Position numbers and translations under genes: made by a program
Notes under the pieces: generated by a model
Told to the model about the DNA's origin: nothing
What the model saw: only the letters and a program-made list of their open reading frames with translations
Database searches by the model: none
In this document: one piece after another, positions 46,047 through 54,671 of the stretch
Numbering within the stretch: position 1 is the stretch's first letter
Layout: every line of letters starts with the position of its first letter
DNA from: Acinetobacter sp. SAAs474
GTDB taxonomy: Bacteria > Pseudomonadota > Gammaproteobacteria > Pseudomonadales > Moraxellaceae
NCBI RefSeq assembly: GCF_032823475.1
Contig: NZ_CP127915.1
Span: forward strand, 3,241,097-3,305,096
Reading direction: 5' to 3'
Length of the DNA stretch: 64,000 nt

Positions 46047-47312
46047 ATGGGAATGTTAAATTGGTATAAGGAATCGGATTCCAACCAGAAAAAAACATTT
46101 TGGGCATGTTATGCCGGATGGGCCTTAGACTCATATGATATGCAGATTTTTAGCTTCTTGTTACCTGTCATTATGGCAACATGGGCTTTATCACAAACTC
46201 AAGTTGGTCTTATTGGCACAGTTGCTCTTGTCGTGACTGCTATTGGTGGCTGGATCGCCGGTATTCTTGCAGACCGTTATGGCCGTGTCAAAATTTTAAT
46301 GTTTACCATTTTGTGGTTTACATTTTTTGGTGTATTGGCAGGTTTTGCACAAAATTATGAATAATTATTAGTTGCTAGAACCTTACAAGGTTTAGGTTTT
46401 GGCGGCGAGTGGGCTGTCGGTGCAGCTTTAATGGCTGAGGCGGTGCAAGCTAAGCATAAGAACAAAGCAGTTGGATTTGTACAGTCTGGTATGGCGCTAG
46501 GTTGGGCAGGATCGGTAATTGTAGCCACAATACTGATTACGATGCTCCCGGCAGAATGGTCTTGGCGTGTAGTATTTTGGACCGGTGTTATTCCCGCTTT
46601 AATTGTGATTTATATTCGCCGTAATGTAAAAGAGTCGGTCGAATTTATGAATGATGTTGCTAAAAATAAGCAACACGTTGAAAAAGCATCCTTTAGCTCT
46701 ATTTTCAAAAAAGAATATTTACGCTCTACCATCTTTGCAAGTTTACTCGTTATCGGTTTGCAAGCAGCTTGTTATGCCATTTTGATTTGGATACCAACCC
46801 TGATGAATGAACGTGGATTAAGTCCAAGTTCTAAAATTGTCACGATTTTAATTATGGCGCTGGGTGCATTCGCAGGTTTCATGTTTACCGCATATATGGC
46901 AGATAAAGTTGGCCGTAAGCAGACGTTGATTAGTATGTCTATTCTCAGCTGGATTGTCACTGTTGTATATATGCTGATTGCAATGAATCAATATATTACG
47001 CTAGCTCTAGGCTTCTTTGTGGGTTTCTCTGCAATTGGTATGTTTGCAGCACTTGGGCCATTTTTAACCGACTTATTCCATACTCATATTCGTACTACAG
47101 GTATGGGCTTTTCCTACAATGTCGGAAAATCATTTGGCGCCCTTTCCGTGGTTGGTGTGGGTACCCTTGCTGATAATTTCGGTTTAGCCACTTCGATTGG
47201 ATTATTCTGCTTAACCGCATATGCCTTGGCCACCATTTCAATATTATTAATTAAAGCTCATAAAGAAGAGCTTACTTCTAATCCTTCACCTTATACAAAG
47301 CAGGAAGCTTAA
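46047..47312 (+). pseudogene. MFS transporter interrupted by an in-frame stop (MmlH-like)
   Basis: One 12-helix MFS gene of about 421 codons is split by TAA at 46362-46364. The frame continues unchanged on both sides: AGFAQNYE-stop-LLVARTLQGLGFGGEWAVG. A single C-to-T change of CAA (Gln) would explain it. The N-terminal AGWALDSYDMQIFSFLLP and GWIAGILADRYGRVKI are typical of organic-acid/H+ symporters. A perfect AAGGAGATG ribosome binding site precedes it. It is in the operon position of the methylmuconolactone transporter of mml clusters. Unless the stop is suppressed, import is lost. Confidence 0.85.
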
Positions 47313-47314
47313 TT

Positions 47315-47638
47315 ATGATCCGCATTCTTTATTTACTGCAAAAACCTGAAAATATGAGCAAAGAGCAATTTGATCAGGAGTGCCTAGTACACTTTGAAAT
47401 GTCACATGCTATTCCAGGTTTATACAAATATGAAGTCCGTCTGATTGCATCTGAACCAACAGATATTCATGTGCCCTTTTTCGATATTCAAGCTGTAGAT
47501 GCAATTGGTGAATGCTGGTTTGAAGATGAAACACAAATGCAAATCTATTTGGATTCAGAAATCCGTAAAAACTGGTTTGAACACGGTAAAACCTTCATTG
47601 GTAAATTAAAACCCTTTGTAACCAAAGATATCGTTTAA
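47315..47638 (+). CDS. mmlI: 4-Methylmuconolactone methylisomerase-like (EthD fold)
   Basis: This 107-aa protein fits the small ferredoxin-like methylmuconolactone methylisomerase (MmlI) of Cupriavidus necator as I recall it: it begins [12 protein letters not shown], has [36 protein letters not shown] and a C-terminal [19 protein letters not shown]. MmlI moves the methyl group to turn 4-methylmuconolactone into 3-methylmuconolactone, which can then be isomerised. It starts 2 bp after the transporter gene and is followed by the isomerase gene. This is the most diagnostic gene of the operon. Confidence 0.8.
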   Translation: MIRILYLLQKPENMSKEQFDQECLVHFEMSHAIPGLYKYEVRLIASEPTDIHVPFFDIQAVDAIGECWFEDETQMQIYLDSEIRKNWFEHGKTFIGKLKPFVTKDIV

Positions 47639-47670
47639 AACTTATTCATCAAATATTAAGGATAATTAAC

Positions 47671-47949
47671 ATGCTTTTTTGTGTAGAAATGACTGTCAAA
47701 ATTCCTTTAGACAGCGATCCTGTAAAAATGGACGAAATTAAACGCGCTGAAAAAGAACGTGCCATTGAACTGCAAAAACTGGGTAAATGGCCTCATTTAT
47801 GGCGTGTTACTGGTAAATACTCAAACATCAGTATTTTTGATGTAGAAAGCAATGATGAACTGCACAGCCTACTAATGAGTCTGCCGCTATTCCCTTATAT
47901 GGATCTTAAGGTTACAGCGCTTTCCCAACATCCATCTTCGATTCACTAA
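47671..47949 (+). CDS. mmlJ: Muconolactone isomerase-like (MmlJ/CatC family)
   Basis: This 92-aa protein has the muconolactone delta-isomerase pattern LFCVEMTVKIP, ERAIELQKLGKWPHLWRVTGKYSNISIFDV, and LLMSLPLFPYMDLKVTAL. CatC enzymes convert muconolactone to 3-oxoadipate enol-lactone. No catechol 1,2-dioxygenase or muconate cycloisomerase gene accompanies it. Placed right after MmlI, it is most likely the methylmuconolactone isomerase (MmlJ). AAGGATAAT ribosome binding site. Confidence 0.84.
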   Translation: MLFCVEMTVKIPLDSDPVKMDEIKRAEKERAIELQKLGKWPHLWRVTGKYSNISIFDVESNDELHSLLMSLPLFPYMDLKVTALSQHPSSIH

Positions 47950-47982
47950 ATTACTAAACAGATAAGATCAAGGATGATCATC

Positions 47983-49245
47983 ATGGACAAAATATACGAT
48001 ATCTCACAACTTGATTTATCCCACTATGTTCAACATGGTGATCATGTGATATGGGGACAAGCTCAATCTGAACCGACGTCATTGACCCAAACTTTAATTC
48101 AAAACAGACACAAAATTGGTAAATTTAGCGTCTTTTTAGGGATCAGCCAATTTCCTACATGCCAAGCAGAACATTCGGATCATATTGAGTTTTCAAGCTA
48201 TTGCGGTGCTGGGTATAACAGAATACTTGCTCAACACCATCTGCTTGACATCTTACCGGTACACTATTCTCAATTTACAGATTTGATAGAACAGCGCAGA
48301 CTTCCTATCGATGTGGTTTTAATTCAGGTTTCTGGGCCCAATACTCAAGGTCAATATAGCTATAGCCTTGGTCAGGATTACCTAAAATCGGCCATTCAGC
48401 ATGCCCGCCTAGTCATTGCCGAAGTCAATAAACAGGCCCCTTGGGTTTATTCAGAGCAGTATCTAACTGAAGATGATTTTGACGTTATGGTTTATACAGA
48501 TCGAAAGATCGAGTTTTCAAACGAAAAACCACTTTCCGAAGTCAGCCTCAATATTGCTAAGCATGCAGCTTCTTTGATTCAAAATGGCTCGACTTTACAA
48601 CTGGGGATAGGCTCAATTCCTGAAGCCATCTTGAAAGCACTAGGACAACATCAGCATTTGGGTATTCATTCAGGCATCATCAGTGACGGCGTCATGCAAC
48701 TGATGAAACAAGGTGTCATTACCAATCAAAAGAAAAGTATAGATCCACATCTAACCGTGACTGGATTAATTTCAGGTTCTACAAAGCTACATGAATATGT
48801 CCACGAAAATCCAGCAATACAGCTTAGACCTACAGAATATACGCATCATGCTACAACGTTAGGACAGCTTGAGAACTTTATTGCTATTAACTCTGCGATT
48901 GAAGTTGATCTAACTGGCCAAGTAAATGCAGAAATTGCCAATCACACCTACGTGGGTGCAGTGGGTGGGGCTTTAGATTTCATTCGGGCGGCTAATCATG
49001 TGAAGGGGGGTCTTTCCATTATTGCGTTGCCCTCTTCAGGTAAAAATTTTAGTCGTATTGTTAGTCATTTGCAGGGGCCAATTTCTACACCACGCAGTGA
49101 TACTGCAATTATCATTACAGAACATGGAATTGCGGACTTACGCGGTCTCAGTATTTCACAGCGGGTAAAAAAAATGATCTCTATTTCTGCTCCTGATTAC
49201 CGTAATGCATTAACTGAGCAAGCGAAAAAAATAAAATTAATTTAA
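47983..49245 (+). CDS. Acetyl-CoA hydrolase/CoA-transferase family protein
   Basis: About 420 aa, of the class I CoA-transferase group that includes 4-hydroxybutyrate CoA-transferase. Visible marks are LQLGIGSIPEAILKALGQH, HSGIISDGVMQL and INSAIEVDLTGQVNAE with the active-site Glu, plus GGALDFIRAA and TEHGIADLRGLS. It could recycle or redistribute CoA between succinyl, methylsuccinyl and acetyl groups in the pathway. AAGG is directly next to the first ATG (47974) but nine bases from the ATG at 47983, so I prefer the latter. Exact substrates are unknown. Confidence 0.78.
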   Translation: MDKIYDISQLDLSHYVQHGDHVIWGQAQSEPTSLTQTLIQNRHKIGKFSVFLGISQFPTCQAEHSDHIEFSSYCGAGYNRILAQHHLLDILPVHYSQFTDLIEQRRLPIDVVLIQVSGPNTQGQYSYSLGQDYLKSAIQHARLVIAEVNKQAPWVYSEQYLTEDDFDVMVYTDRKIEFSNEKPLSEVSLNIAKHAASLIQNGSTLQLGIGSIPEAILKALGQHQHLGIHSGIISDGVMQLMKQGVITNQKKSIDPHLTVTGLISGSTKLHEYVHENPAIQLRPTEYTHHATTLGQLENFIAINSAIEVDLTGQVNAEIANHTYVGAVGGALDFIRAANHVKGGLSIIALPSSGKNFSRIVSHLQGPISTPRSDTAIIITEHGIADLRGLSISQRVKKMISISAPDYRNALTEQAKKIKLI

Positions 49246-49256
49246 AGGATTATTGT

Positions 49257-50450
49257 ATGAAAGAAGCTTATATCGTCAGTCCATTACGCACACCAATTGG
49301 CAAATTTGGAGGTACTTTGGCCTCGCTGACGGCTGTCGATCTTGCAGTTAAGATAATGCACAGCCTGATTGAAAAAACAGGGATTGATACAAGCACACTG
49401 GATGAGGTGATCATTGCACAATCTTATGCATCAAGTGAAGCACCGTGTATTGCACGCTATGCCGCTTTAGCTGCCAATTTACCGCTTGAAATTCCAGGTT
49501 ATACCCTTGACCGTAGATGTGGCTCAGGTTTACAAGCCATTATCAATGCTGCAATGGCTATTCAATCTGGTAATTCTCAAGTGATTATGGCTGTTGGTGT
49601 CGAAAGCATGAGTAATATTGAGTACTATTCGACCAATATGCGCTGGGGTAGTCGTTCAGGCAACGTCACCTTCTTTGATCGCCTTGAACGCGACCGCGAA
49701 AGATCACAACCTACTGAACGCTTTGGCTTTATTTCTGGTATGCCCGAAACAGCTGATAATCTTGCACGTGACTATGGTATTACTCGTGAAGAATGTGATG
49801 CTTTTGCGGTTCAGAGCCACCTAAAAGCGCAGCAGGCCTGGGATACAGGAAAATTCCAAGATGAGGTAATTCCACTGGAAGTCAAAGCGAAAAAAGAAAG
49901 TAAAACCATAAATTTTGATGAAGGCATTCGTAAAGACAGCACCATCGAAAGCCTGAGTAAGCTAAAAACGCTTTTACCGAATGGCGTTACCACCGCGGGG
50001 AACTCAAGCCAACAAAATGATGCAGCAGCAGGCTGTTTGGTCGTCAGCCGTGAGTATCTAGAAAAATATCATTTAGAGCCAATGGCGAAAATTATTGGCT
50101 GGAGTTCGGTTGGATGTGATCCCAGCCGGATGGGCATTGGCCCAGTTCCCGCAGTCAATAAGTTGCTGAAGAATACCGGTATCCCCCTTGAAGATATTGA
50201 TCTGATCGAGATCAATGAAGCTTTTGCAGCACAAGCATTGGCTGTGATTAAAGGACTTAACCTTCAGGATCCTGCAAAAATAAACGTGAATGGATCAGGG
50301 ATTTCCCTCGGTCACCCTATTGGGGCTACAGGGATACGGATTATGACTTCACTGCTACATGAAATGAAACGTCGTAATGCGCGTTATGGGCTGGAAACCA
50401 TGTGTATTGGCGGTGGACAAGGCTTAGCTGCCTTATTTGAACGGGTATAA
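49257..50450 (+). CDS. Thiolase, candidate (methyl-)3-oxoadipyl-CoA thiolase
   Basis: This 397-aa acetyl-CoA acyltransferase has the nucleophilic Cys in DRRCGSGLQAI (near 88), EINEAFAAQAL, GHPIGATGIR and CIGGGQG. It differs clearly from the PcaF/DcaF-like thiolase at 31852, with an inserted YYSTNMRWGSRSGN segment. In the operon it would split 4-methyl-3-oxoadipyl-CoA into acetyl-CoA and methylsuccinyl-CoA. It lies 11 bp after the transferase gene. Confidence 0.82.
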   Translation: MKEAYIVSPLRTPIGKFGGTLASLTAVDLAVKIMHSLIEKTGIDTSTLDEVIIAQSYASSEAPCIARYAALAANLPLEIPGYTLDRRCGSGLQAIINAAMAIQSGNSQVIMAVGVESMSNIEYYSTNMRWGSRSGNVTFFDRLERDRERSQPTERFGFISGMPETADNLARDYGITREECDAFAVQSHLKAQQAWDTGKFQDEVIPLEVKAKKESKTINFDEGIRKDSTIESLSKLKTLLPNGVTTAGNSSQQNDAAAGCLVVSREYLEKYHLEPMAKIIGWSSVGCDPSRMGIGPVPAVNKLLKNTGIPLEDIDLIEINEAFAAQALAVIKGLNLQDPAKINVNGSGISLGHPIGATGIRIMTSLLHEMKRRNARYGLETMCIGGGQGLAALFERV

Positions 50451-50480
50451 AAATTTATTGAATTTGTTAAGGAGTAAAAC

Positions 50481-51383
50481 ATGATTGAATCAAGAATGAT
50501 TGGTGAAGTAAAAGTTACACGTATTCATGAATATGCAGCGCCAAGCCACGACCCTAAATTTTTATTTCCAACAGCAGATCAAAGTTTACTGGAAGAAAAC
50601 AAGGCGATGCTTGCCCCGCATCATTGGATTCCGCAAATGAACAAATTGATTGTGAGCATTCAATTTTGGGTGGTTCACGCCGGTAATAATATTATTGTGA
50701 TTGATACAGGTGTTGGCAATTTCAAACCCCGCCCAGAAATTCCACGCATGCATATGCTAAATAACTTAATTACAGAGTGGATGACCGCTGCAGGCGCACC
50801 GCCTGAAAAAGTCACACATGTCGTCATCACCCATCTACACGCTGACCATGTCGGCTGGAATACTATTTGGAAAGACAATCGCTGGACACCAACTTTCCCC
50901 AATGCTCAATATTATTTCCCTAAAGAAGACTTCGATTTTTGCCATGAAGGTAAAAATAGAGAGCCTGGTGTAATTGATGTATTTGGTGACTCTTTCTTTG
51001 ACAGTGTAATGCCCGTATTTAATGAAGGTTTAGTTCAATTTATTAAACCGCATTCTGAAATTGCCGATTGTTTAGTTGTAGAACCAGCTCCGGGCCATAG
51101 TCCGGGCCAAGTTACATTCCGCATCAGATCCCAAATGGAAGAGGCTATTTTCTGCGGAGATGTTTTCCATAGTCCGTTGCAAATTGTACGTCCAGAAATC
51201 AATTCTGGTTATTGTATTTGGCCAGATATTGCCATAAAAACACGAATGGAATGCCTAGAACGCGCTGTTAGCAGAGAAGCTTTACTGTTGCCAGTACATT
51301 TTGGTGATCCTTACTGTGGTTATATTCGCAAACAAGATAATAGATTTATCTTCGAACCTTCAGATATATGGAATCGTGTCTAA
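50481..51383 (+). CDS. Metallo-beta-lactamase fold hydrolase, candidate enol-lactonase
   Basis: This 300-aa protein has the HxHxDH motif VVITHLHADHVGW and later metal-ligand regions APGHSPGQVTF and FCGDVFHSPLQIV, giving a dinuclear metal site. The IQFWVVHAGNNIIVIDTGVGNFKPRPE start is typical of quorum-lactonase-like MBL enzymes. As the operon has no alpha/beta-hydrolase, this protein is the obvious candidate to open methyl-3-oxoadipate enol-lactone. It is not a beta-lactam resistance gene. Confidence 0.8.
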   Translation: MIESRMIGEVKVTRIHEYAAPSHDPKFLFPTADQSLLEENKAMLAPHHWIPQMNKLIVSIQFWVVHAGNNIIVIDTGVGNFKPRPEIPRMHMLNNLITEWMTAAGAPPEKVTHVVITHLHADHVGWNTIWKDNRWTPTFPNAQYYFPKEDFDFCHEGKNREPGVIDVFGDSFFDSVMPVFNEGLVQFIKPHSEIADCLVVEPAPGHSPGQVTFRIRSQMEEAIFCGDVFHSPLQIVRPEINSGYCIWPDIAIKTRMECLERAVSREALLLPVHFGDPYCGYIRKQDNRFIFEPSDIWNRV

Positions 51384-51438
51384 AGTTCACATCAAATGAT
51401 TTAGATGTGTAGTTAATATAAGTTAAAAGGATTTTTAA

Positions 51439-52782
51439 ATGCAAAAATCAGTAAATAAAAATTTACTGGTTATGGGGTCACTTTGCCTATTCATAACCAA
51501 TATTAATATAGCCCAAGCCAATTTTATTGACGATACAGTATTTAATGTACTAGCAAAAAATTACTATTTTAACCGTGACTTTCGTAAAGGCGAATATAAC
51601 TCTGCTGGACAAAATGCACAGCTACCAGTATCTGAGCGTAAAGGGTATCGTGAAGAATGGGCACAAGGCTTTATTGTCAATTTGGACAGTGGCTGGACGG
51701 ATACGCCAGTACAATTTGGTTTAAATACTTATGCTTTGATGGCTTTAAAACTAGATAGTGACGGCTACCGTACAGGTACTAATAATTTAGAAGTCGACTC
51801 AAATGGGAAGCCTAAATCAGCGACTGCTGAATTTGGTGGTGCAGTGCGTGCAAAATATCATAAAACTGAAGTATTACTGGGCAACCAATTCCCCAATAAT
51901 CCTATTATTGGAACCAACTATTCTCGTCTACTTCCTTCTATGTCTACAGGTTTATCAATTAAAGACCATTCTTTTGATCACCTCACTTTAAATTTCGGCT
52001 ATTTCACCCAAATGAGTCCTGTAGATTCAACTGAGCGTATCAGTTATTTCAATACCGATTATAACAATAGTATTCAAGGTAAATACGTTACTTATTTAGG
52101 GGTAAACTATAACCTGAAAAACATTGAAACATCTTTATATGTGTCAGAATTAGATAATGTCTGGATGCAATATTATTTAGGAGCTAAGTATAATCATTTA
52201 ATCAATGACCAATCCAGTTTCAATCTGCAAACCAATAACTATCTGAACCGTGATACTGGTGAGGCCACTGGGGGAAATATTAATACTGGTCTAATCTCCT
52301 TAACTGGAAATTATAAGCGATCCCACCACAGTTTTAGTTTAGCCTATCAACAGGTTTTAGGGGATGAACCATTTGATTGGATTGGTTTCAAAAATAATGG
52401 TGGCATTGCGTCTATCCCAAACAGCGTGCAATTTTCCACATTTACAGAAGCAAAAGAGAAATCTGCTCAAATTAAATATGAAATCGACTTTTCATCTTAT
52501 GGTGCTGAAGGTTTATCATTTATGACACGCTATATCTATGGCTGGGATATGGATAATACTGCTAGTAACAATATTTTTTATACCGAACGTCATATTTATA
52601 ATCAGGATACAGATAATAAGCATTGGGAACGTGATATAGAATTACGCTATAAAATAAAAAAAGGTTTTGCTAAAAATTTAGATATCCGTATACGTCAAGC
52701 CACGCATCGTGCAACCCAAGGTTATAGGTATGGAAATATCGACGAAATCCGTTTAATTCTTGAATATCCATTCTCATTCTAA
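51439..52782 (+). CDS. OprD-family porin of the mml-like operon
   Basis: This 447-aa protein has a signal peptide (cleavage after AQA-N, near 28) followed by FIDDTVFNVLAKNYYFNRDF, WAQGFIVNLDSGWTDTPVQFGLNTYALMALKLD, TEVLLGNQFPNNPII and a C-terminal LILEYPFSF. This is the OprD layout, related to but distinct from the hca porin. It probably admits the lactone or aromatic acid used by the operon. AAAAGGATT is the ribosome binding site. Confidence 0.84.
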   Translation: MQKSVNKNLLVMGSLCLFITNINIAQANFIDDTVFNVLAKNYYFNRDFRKGEYNSAGQNAQLPVSERKGYREEWAQGFIVNLDSGWTDTPVQFGLNTYALMALKLDSDGYRTGTNNLEVDSNGKPKSATAEFGGAVRAKYHKTEVLLGNQFPNNPIIGTNYSRLLPSMSTGLSIKDHSFDHLTLNFGYFTQMSPVDSTERISYFNTDYNNSIQGKYVTYLGVNYNLKNIETSLYVSELDNVWMQYYLGAKYNHLINDQSSFNLQTNNYLNRDTGEATGGNINTGLISLTGNYKRSHHSFSLAYQQVLGDEPFDWIGFKNNGGIASIPNSVQFSTFTEAKEKSAQIKYEIDFSSYGAEGLSFMTRYIYGWDMDNTASNNIFYTERHIYNQDTDNKHWERDIELRYKIKKGFAKNLDIRIRQATHRATQGYRYGNIDEIRLILEYPFSF

Positions 52783-52807
52783 TTAACAGTTATATAAGGA
52801 AGAAAAA

Positions 52808-53104
52808 ATGCCATATATCATAGAAACCTGGGATAAAGTTGACCATTTACCACTCAGAAAAAAACTAAGAAATGAACACTTAAACTATTTAAATCAGAAA
52901 CTTGAAATTCTTTTGGCCTGTGGCGCAAAACTAGATGATAAAGGCTGCGATTTAGGTGGAGGTATTTATATCATTAATGTTGATACCCGAGAGGCTGCAC
53001 ATAATTTTATTGAACAAGATCCCTTTTATATAGGAGGATTATTTCAAAAAGTTAAAATTAATCGCTGGAGAAAAGCGTATTTAGATGGAACTTCTTACTT
53101 ATAA
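52808..53104 (+). CDS. YCII-domain small protein
   Basis: This 98-aa protein has the ferredoxin-like YciI pattern: RNEHLNYLNQKLEILLACGAKLDD (His region), GGGIYIINVDTREAAHNFIEQDPFYIGGLFQKVKINRW. YciI-like proteins are related in fold to muconolactone isomerases and occur in aromatic operons, so it may act on a lactone intermediate. It is the last gene of the operon, 25 bp after the porin. No direct function can be stated. Confidence 0.72.
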   Translation: MPYIIETWDKVDHLPLRKKLRNEHLNYLNQKLEILLACGAKLDDKGCDLGGGIYIINVDTREAAHNFIEQDPFYIGGLFQKVKINRWRKAYLDGTSYL

Positions 53105-53142
53105 ATTCTTTTTTTTAAAAAAAGTATGACAATGCCATGCTA

Positions 53143-53330
53143 GATTACTGATAAAGGTCTCACGTTTTTGTGAGACTTTTTTTATAACAGTTTCATGCTG
53201 AAATATTAATCTACTCAACAAAAAATCGAAATGGTCACACTAGATAATCTAGTGCCGAAAGACCACTTTGTGCGTAAACTGGATAAAACCATTCGTTTGG
53301 ACTTTATCCGAGAGCGTGTTGCACATCTGT
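53143..53330 (+). mobile_element. IS1182-like element end with truncated transposase (copy 2)
   Basis: It is near-identical to 37888-38063 over 176 bp, with the same hairpin terminator (TCTCACG/TGTGAGA plus T run) and TQQKIEMVTLDNLVPKDHFVRKLDKTIRLDFIRERVAHLY-type coding start. It extends about 12 bp further (VAHLY, expected in an intact transposase) before it ends. The hairpin at its left end also terminates the mml-like operon. Confidence 0.75.
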
Positions 53331-53767
53331 ATTTTTCTAATATAGTCAATTATTTAGGATAAGGTCGAACAATACAATCAATAAAAAAACCATTAAATAT
53401 TGCGTTTAAAAGCGATGGAATCAATTGAACAAATAAAATAAGTTGACGTTTAAGAGGTCATTAACCAAAACCTTTAAATCTTAATTAAAAGTTCTACATA
53501 TCTACCGTTACTCAGCATAAAGCTGTCCGTTTCAGCCATTTTATAAAAGCGTTACTGAGCAAAATTTACAATACTTTGTTATACAGAATTGCATTATTTA
53601 CCTTGATGTTCCTTGATAAAATTAAACAACCATAAAATAGAGTTAAGTCTTGCTATCTATAGATTTAAAGCTATTTTATGATCTTTTTACTGGTATCCAA
53701 TCAAAGTAAATTAATGAAGTGTTGTAAATCTAATTTTGTATAATTTAGAACGAATAAATATTCCTCT
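53331..53767. repeat. Non-coding region holding a partial copy of the island control region
   Basis: No gene is present. About 53573-53720 (GTTATACAGAATTG..., CCTTGATGTTCCTTGAT...) is recognisably related, in the same orientation, to 57040-57180 downstream of the intact island ssb (CCTTGAAGTTCCTTGAT..., AAAGCTGTTTTGACGG...). This marks the region as the far side of the second island relic, with the beta-lactamase gene in between. Confidence 0.6.
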
Positions 53768-54625
53768 TTATTCAATCAAATACTCTTTTACAATATGGTC
53801 ACTTAAAAGTTTAATGACTTCAGAGCGTTCATCTAGAGAAGTCCCGCTTTTTCTCACATAAATACTTATAAAAACAGGTGCGTGAGTTTCCGACCATACC
53901 ATTGAGGTTAAACCTCTGATGCCATAATCGCTAGCACCTGTACGATCTGCAATTTTCCATCCTTTAGGTAAAGCGGCTCTTAACATATTATCTGCAACTT
54001 TATTCCCCATCATCCATTCTTTTAATTGCTCTTTTGAACTTTGAGATAAAATATTACCCGTCAATAACTTCTTCATACTGGCATTCATGGCATTAGGAGT
54101 GGTTGTATCTCGGATATCACCTTCAGGATTAATGACAAGATCAGGCTCATATCTATCTGATCTTGTAATCTCATCGCCAATTGAACGCATAAATAAGGTT
54201 AAACCTAGTGGTCCTCCACCTGCCTCTATAGCAAAGTTTGCTGCAGTATTATCACTATATGCAGTTGTAATTTCACATGCTTGTTTAATCGTTAGTTTTT
54301 TATTGACATAATTTTTAACAACTGGTGAATAAGTAATAATATCTTTTTGCTGGATAATTTTTGAATGATCTAAAGTAAGTTTTTTAGTATCAACCTTAGC
54401 TAATACATTTGCACAAGCAAGAGCTTTAACTGTGCTGTCTAATGGAAATCGTTTATCTCCATTGATAGAAATCAATTTATCATCCATATCTAAGACAGAT
54501 ATCCCAATCTGCCATCCATTTTCTGATAGTGTTTTGACCTGCTCGTCAAGGGTAGCTGCCATAGTAACTGACACCAAAGAACTAAACAAAAAAACAGCCA
54601 TGGCCAATTGCGATAGCAATTTCAT
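53768..54625 (-). CDS. Class A beta-lactamase, CARB/RTG-like
   Basis: This 285-aa enzyme has a signal peptide (cleavage after TMA-A, near 23). All class A active-site elements are present: S64-T-V-K67 (Ambler 70-73), S124-D-N126 (130-132), E160 in RYEPDL (166) and R228-T-G230 (234-236). Arg at Ambler 234 instead of Lys marks carbenicillin-hydrolysing CARB enzymes, and RTG instead of RSG marks the CARB-5/RTG subgroup known from Acinetobacter. It should hydrolyse penicillins including carbenicillin. The allele cannot be named, and it looks divergent. AT content matches the host. It sits between a damaged ssb and a piece of island control DNA. Confidence 0.88.
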   Translation of the reverse strand: MKLLSQLAMAVFLFSSLVSVTMAATLDEQVKTLSENGWQIGISVLDMDDKLISINGDKRFPLDSTVKALACANVLAKVDTKKLTLDHSKIIQQKDIITYSPVVKNYVNKKLTIKQACEITTAYSDNTAANFAIEAGGGPLGLTLFMRSIGDEITRSDRYEPDLVINPEGDIRDTTTPNAMNASMKKLLTGNILSQSSKEQLKEWMMGNKVADNMLRAALPKGWKIADRTGASDYGIRGLTSMVWSETHAPVFISIYVRKSGTSLDERSEVIKLLSDHIVKEYLIE

Positions 54626-54671
54626 ATTTCATCCCGATTAAAAATAATTAAGTGTAGCTAAATATTCAAAA

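Noticed and set aside
47671..47949. catC of the classical catechol branch
   Set aside because: No catA or catB is present, and the neighbouring MmlI-like gene points to methylmuconolactone metabolism.
50481..51383. Metallo-beta-lactamase resistance gene
   Set aside because: It has no signal peptide, lies inside a catabolic operon, and its sequence pattern is that of lactonase-like MBL hydrolases.
37888..53330. Composite transposon formed by two IS1182 copies
   Set aside because: Both remnants are only ~180 bp, in direct orientation and without right ends or a complete transposase, and no target duplication was found. Recombination between remnants is as likely.
53768..54625. SCO-1 or PER/GES-type beta-lactamase
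   Set aside because: The RTG triad and Arg at Ambler 234 fit the CARB/RTG group. From memory SCO-1 has a clearly higher G+C content than this AT-rich gene.
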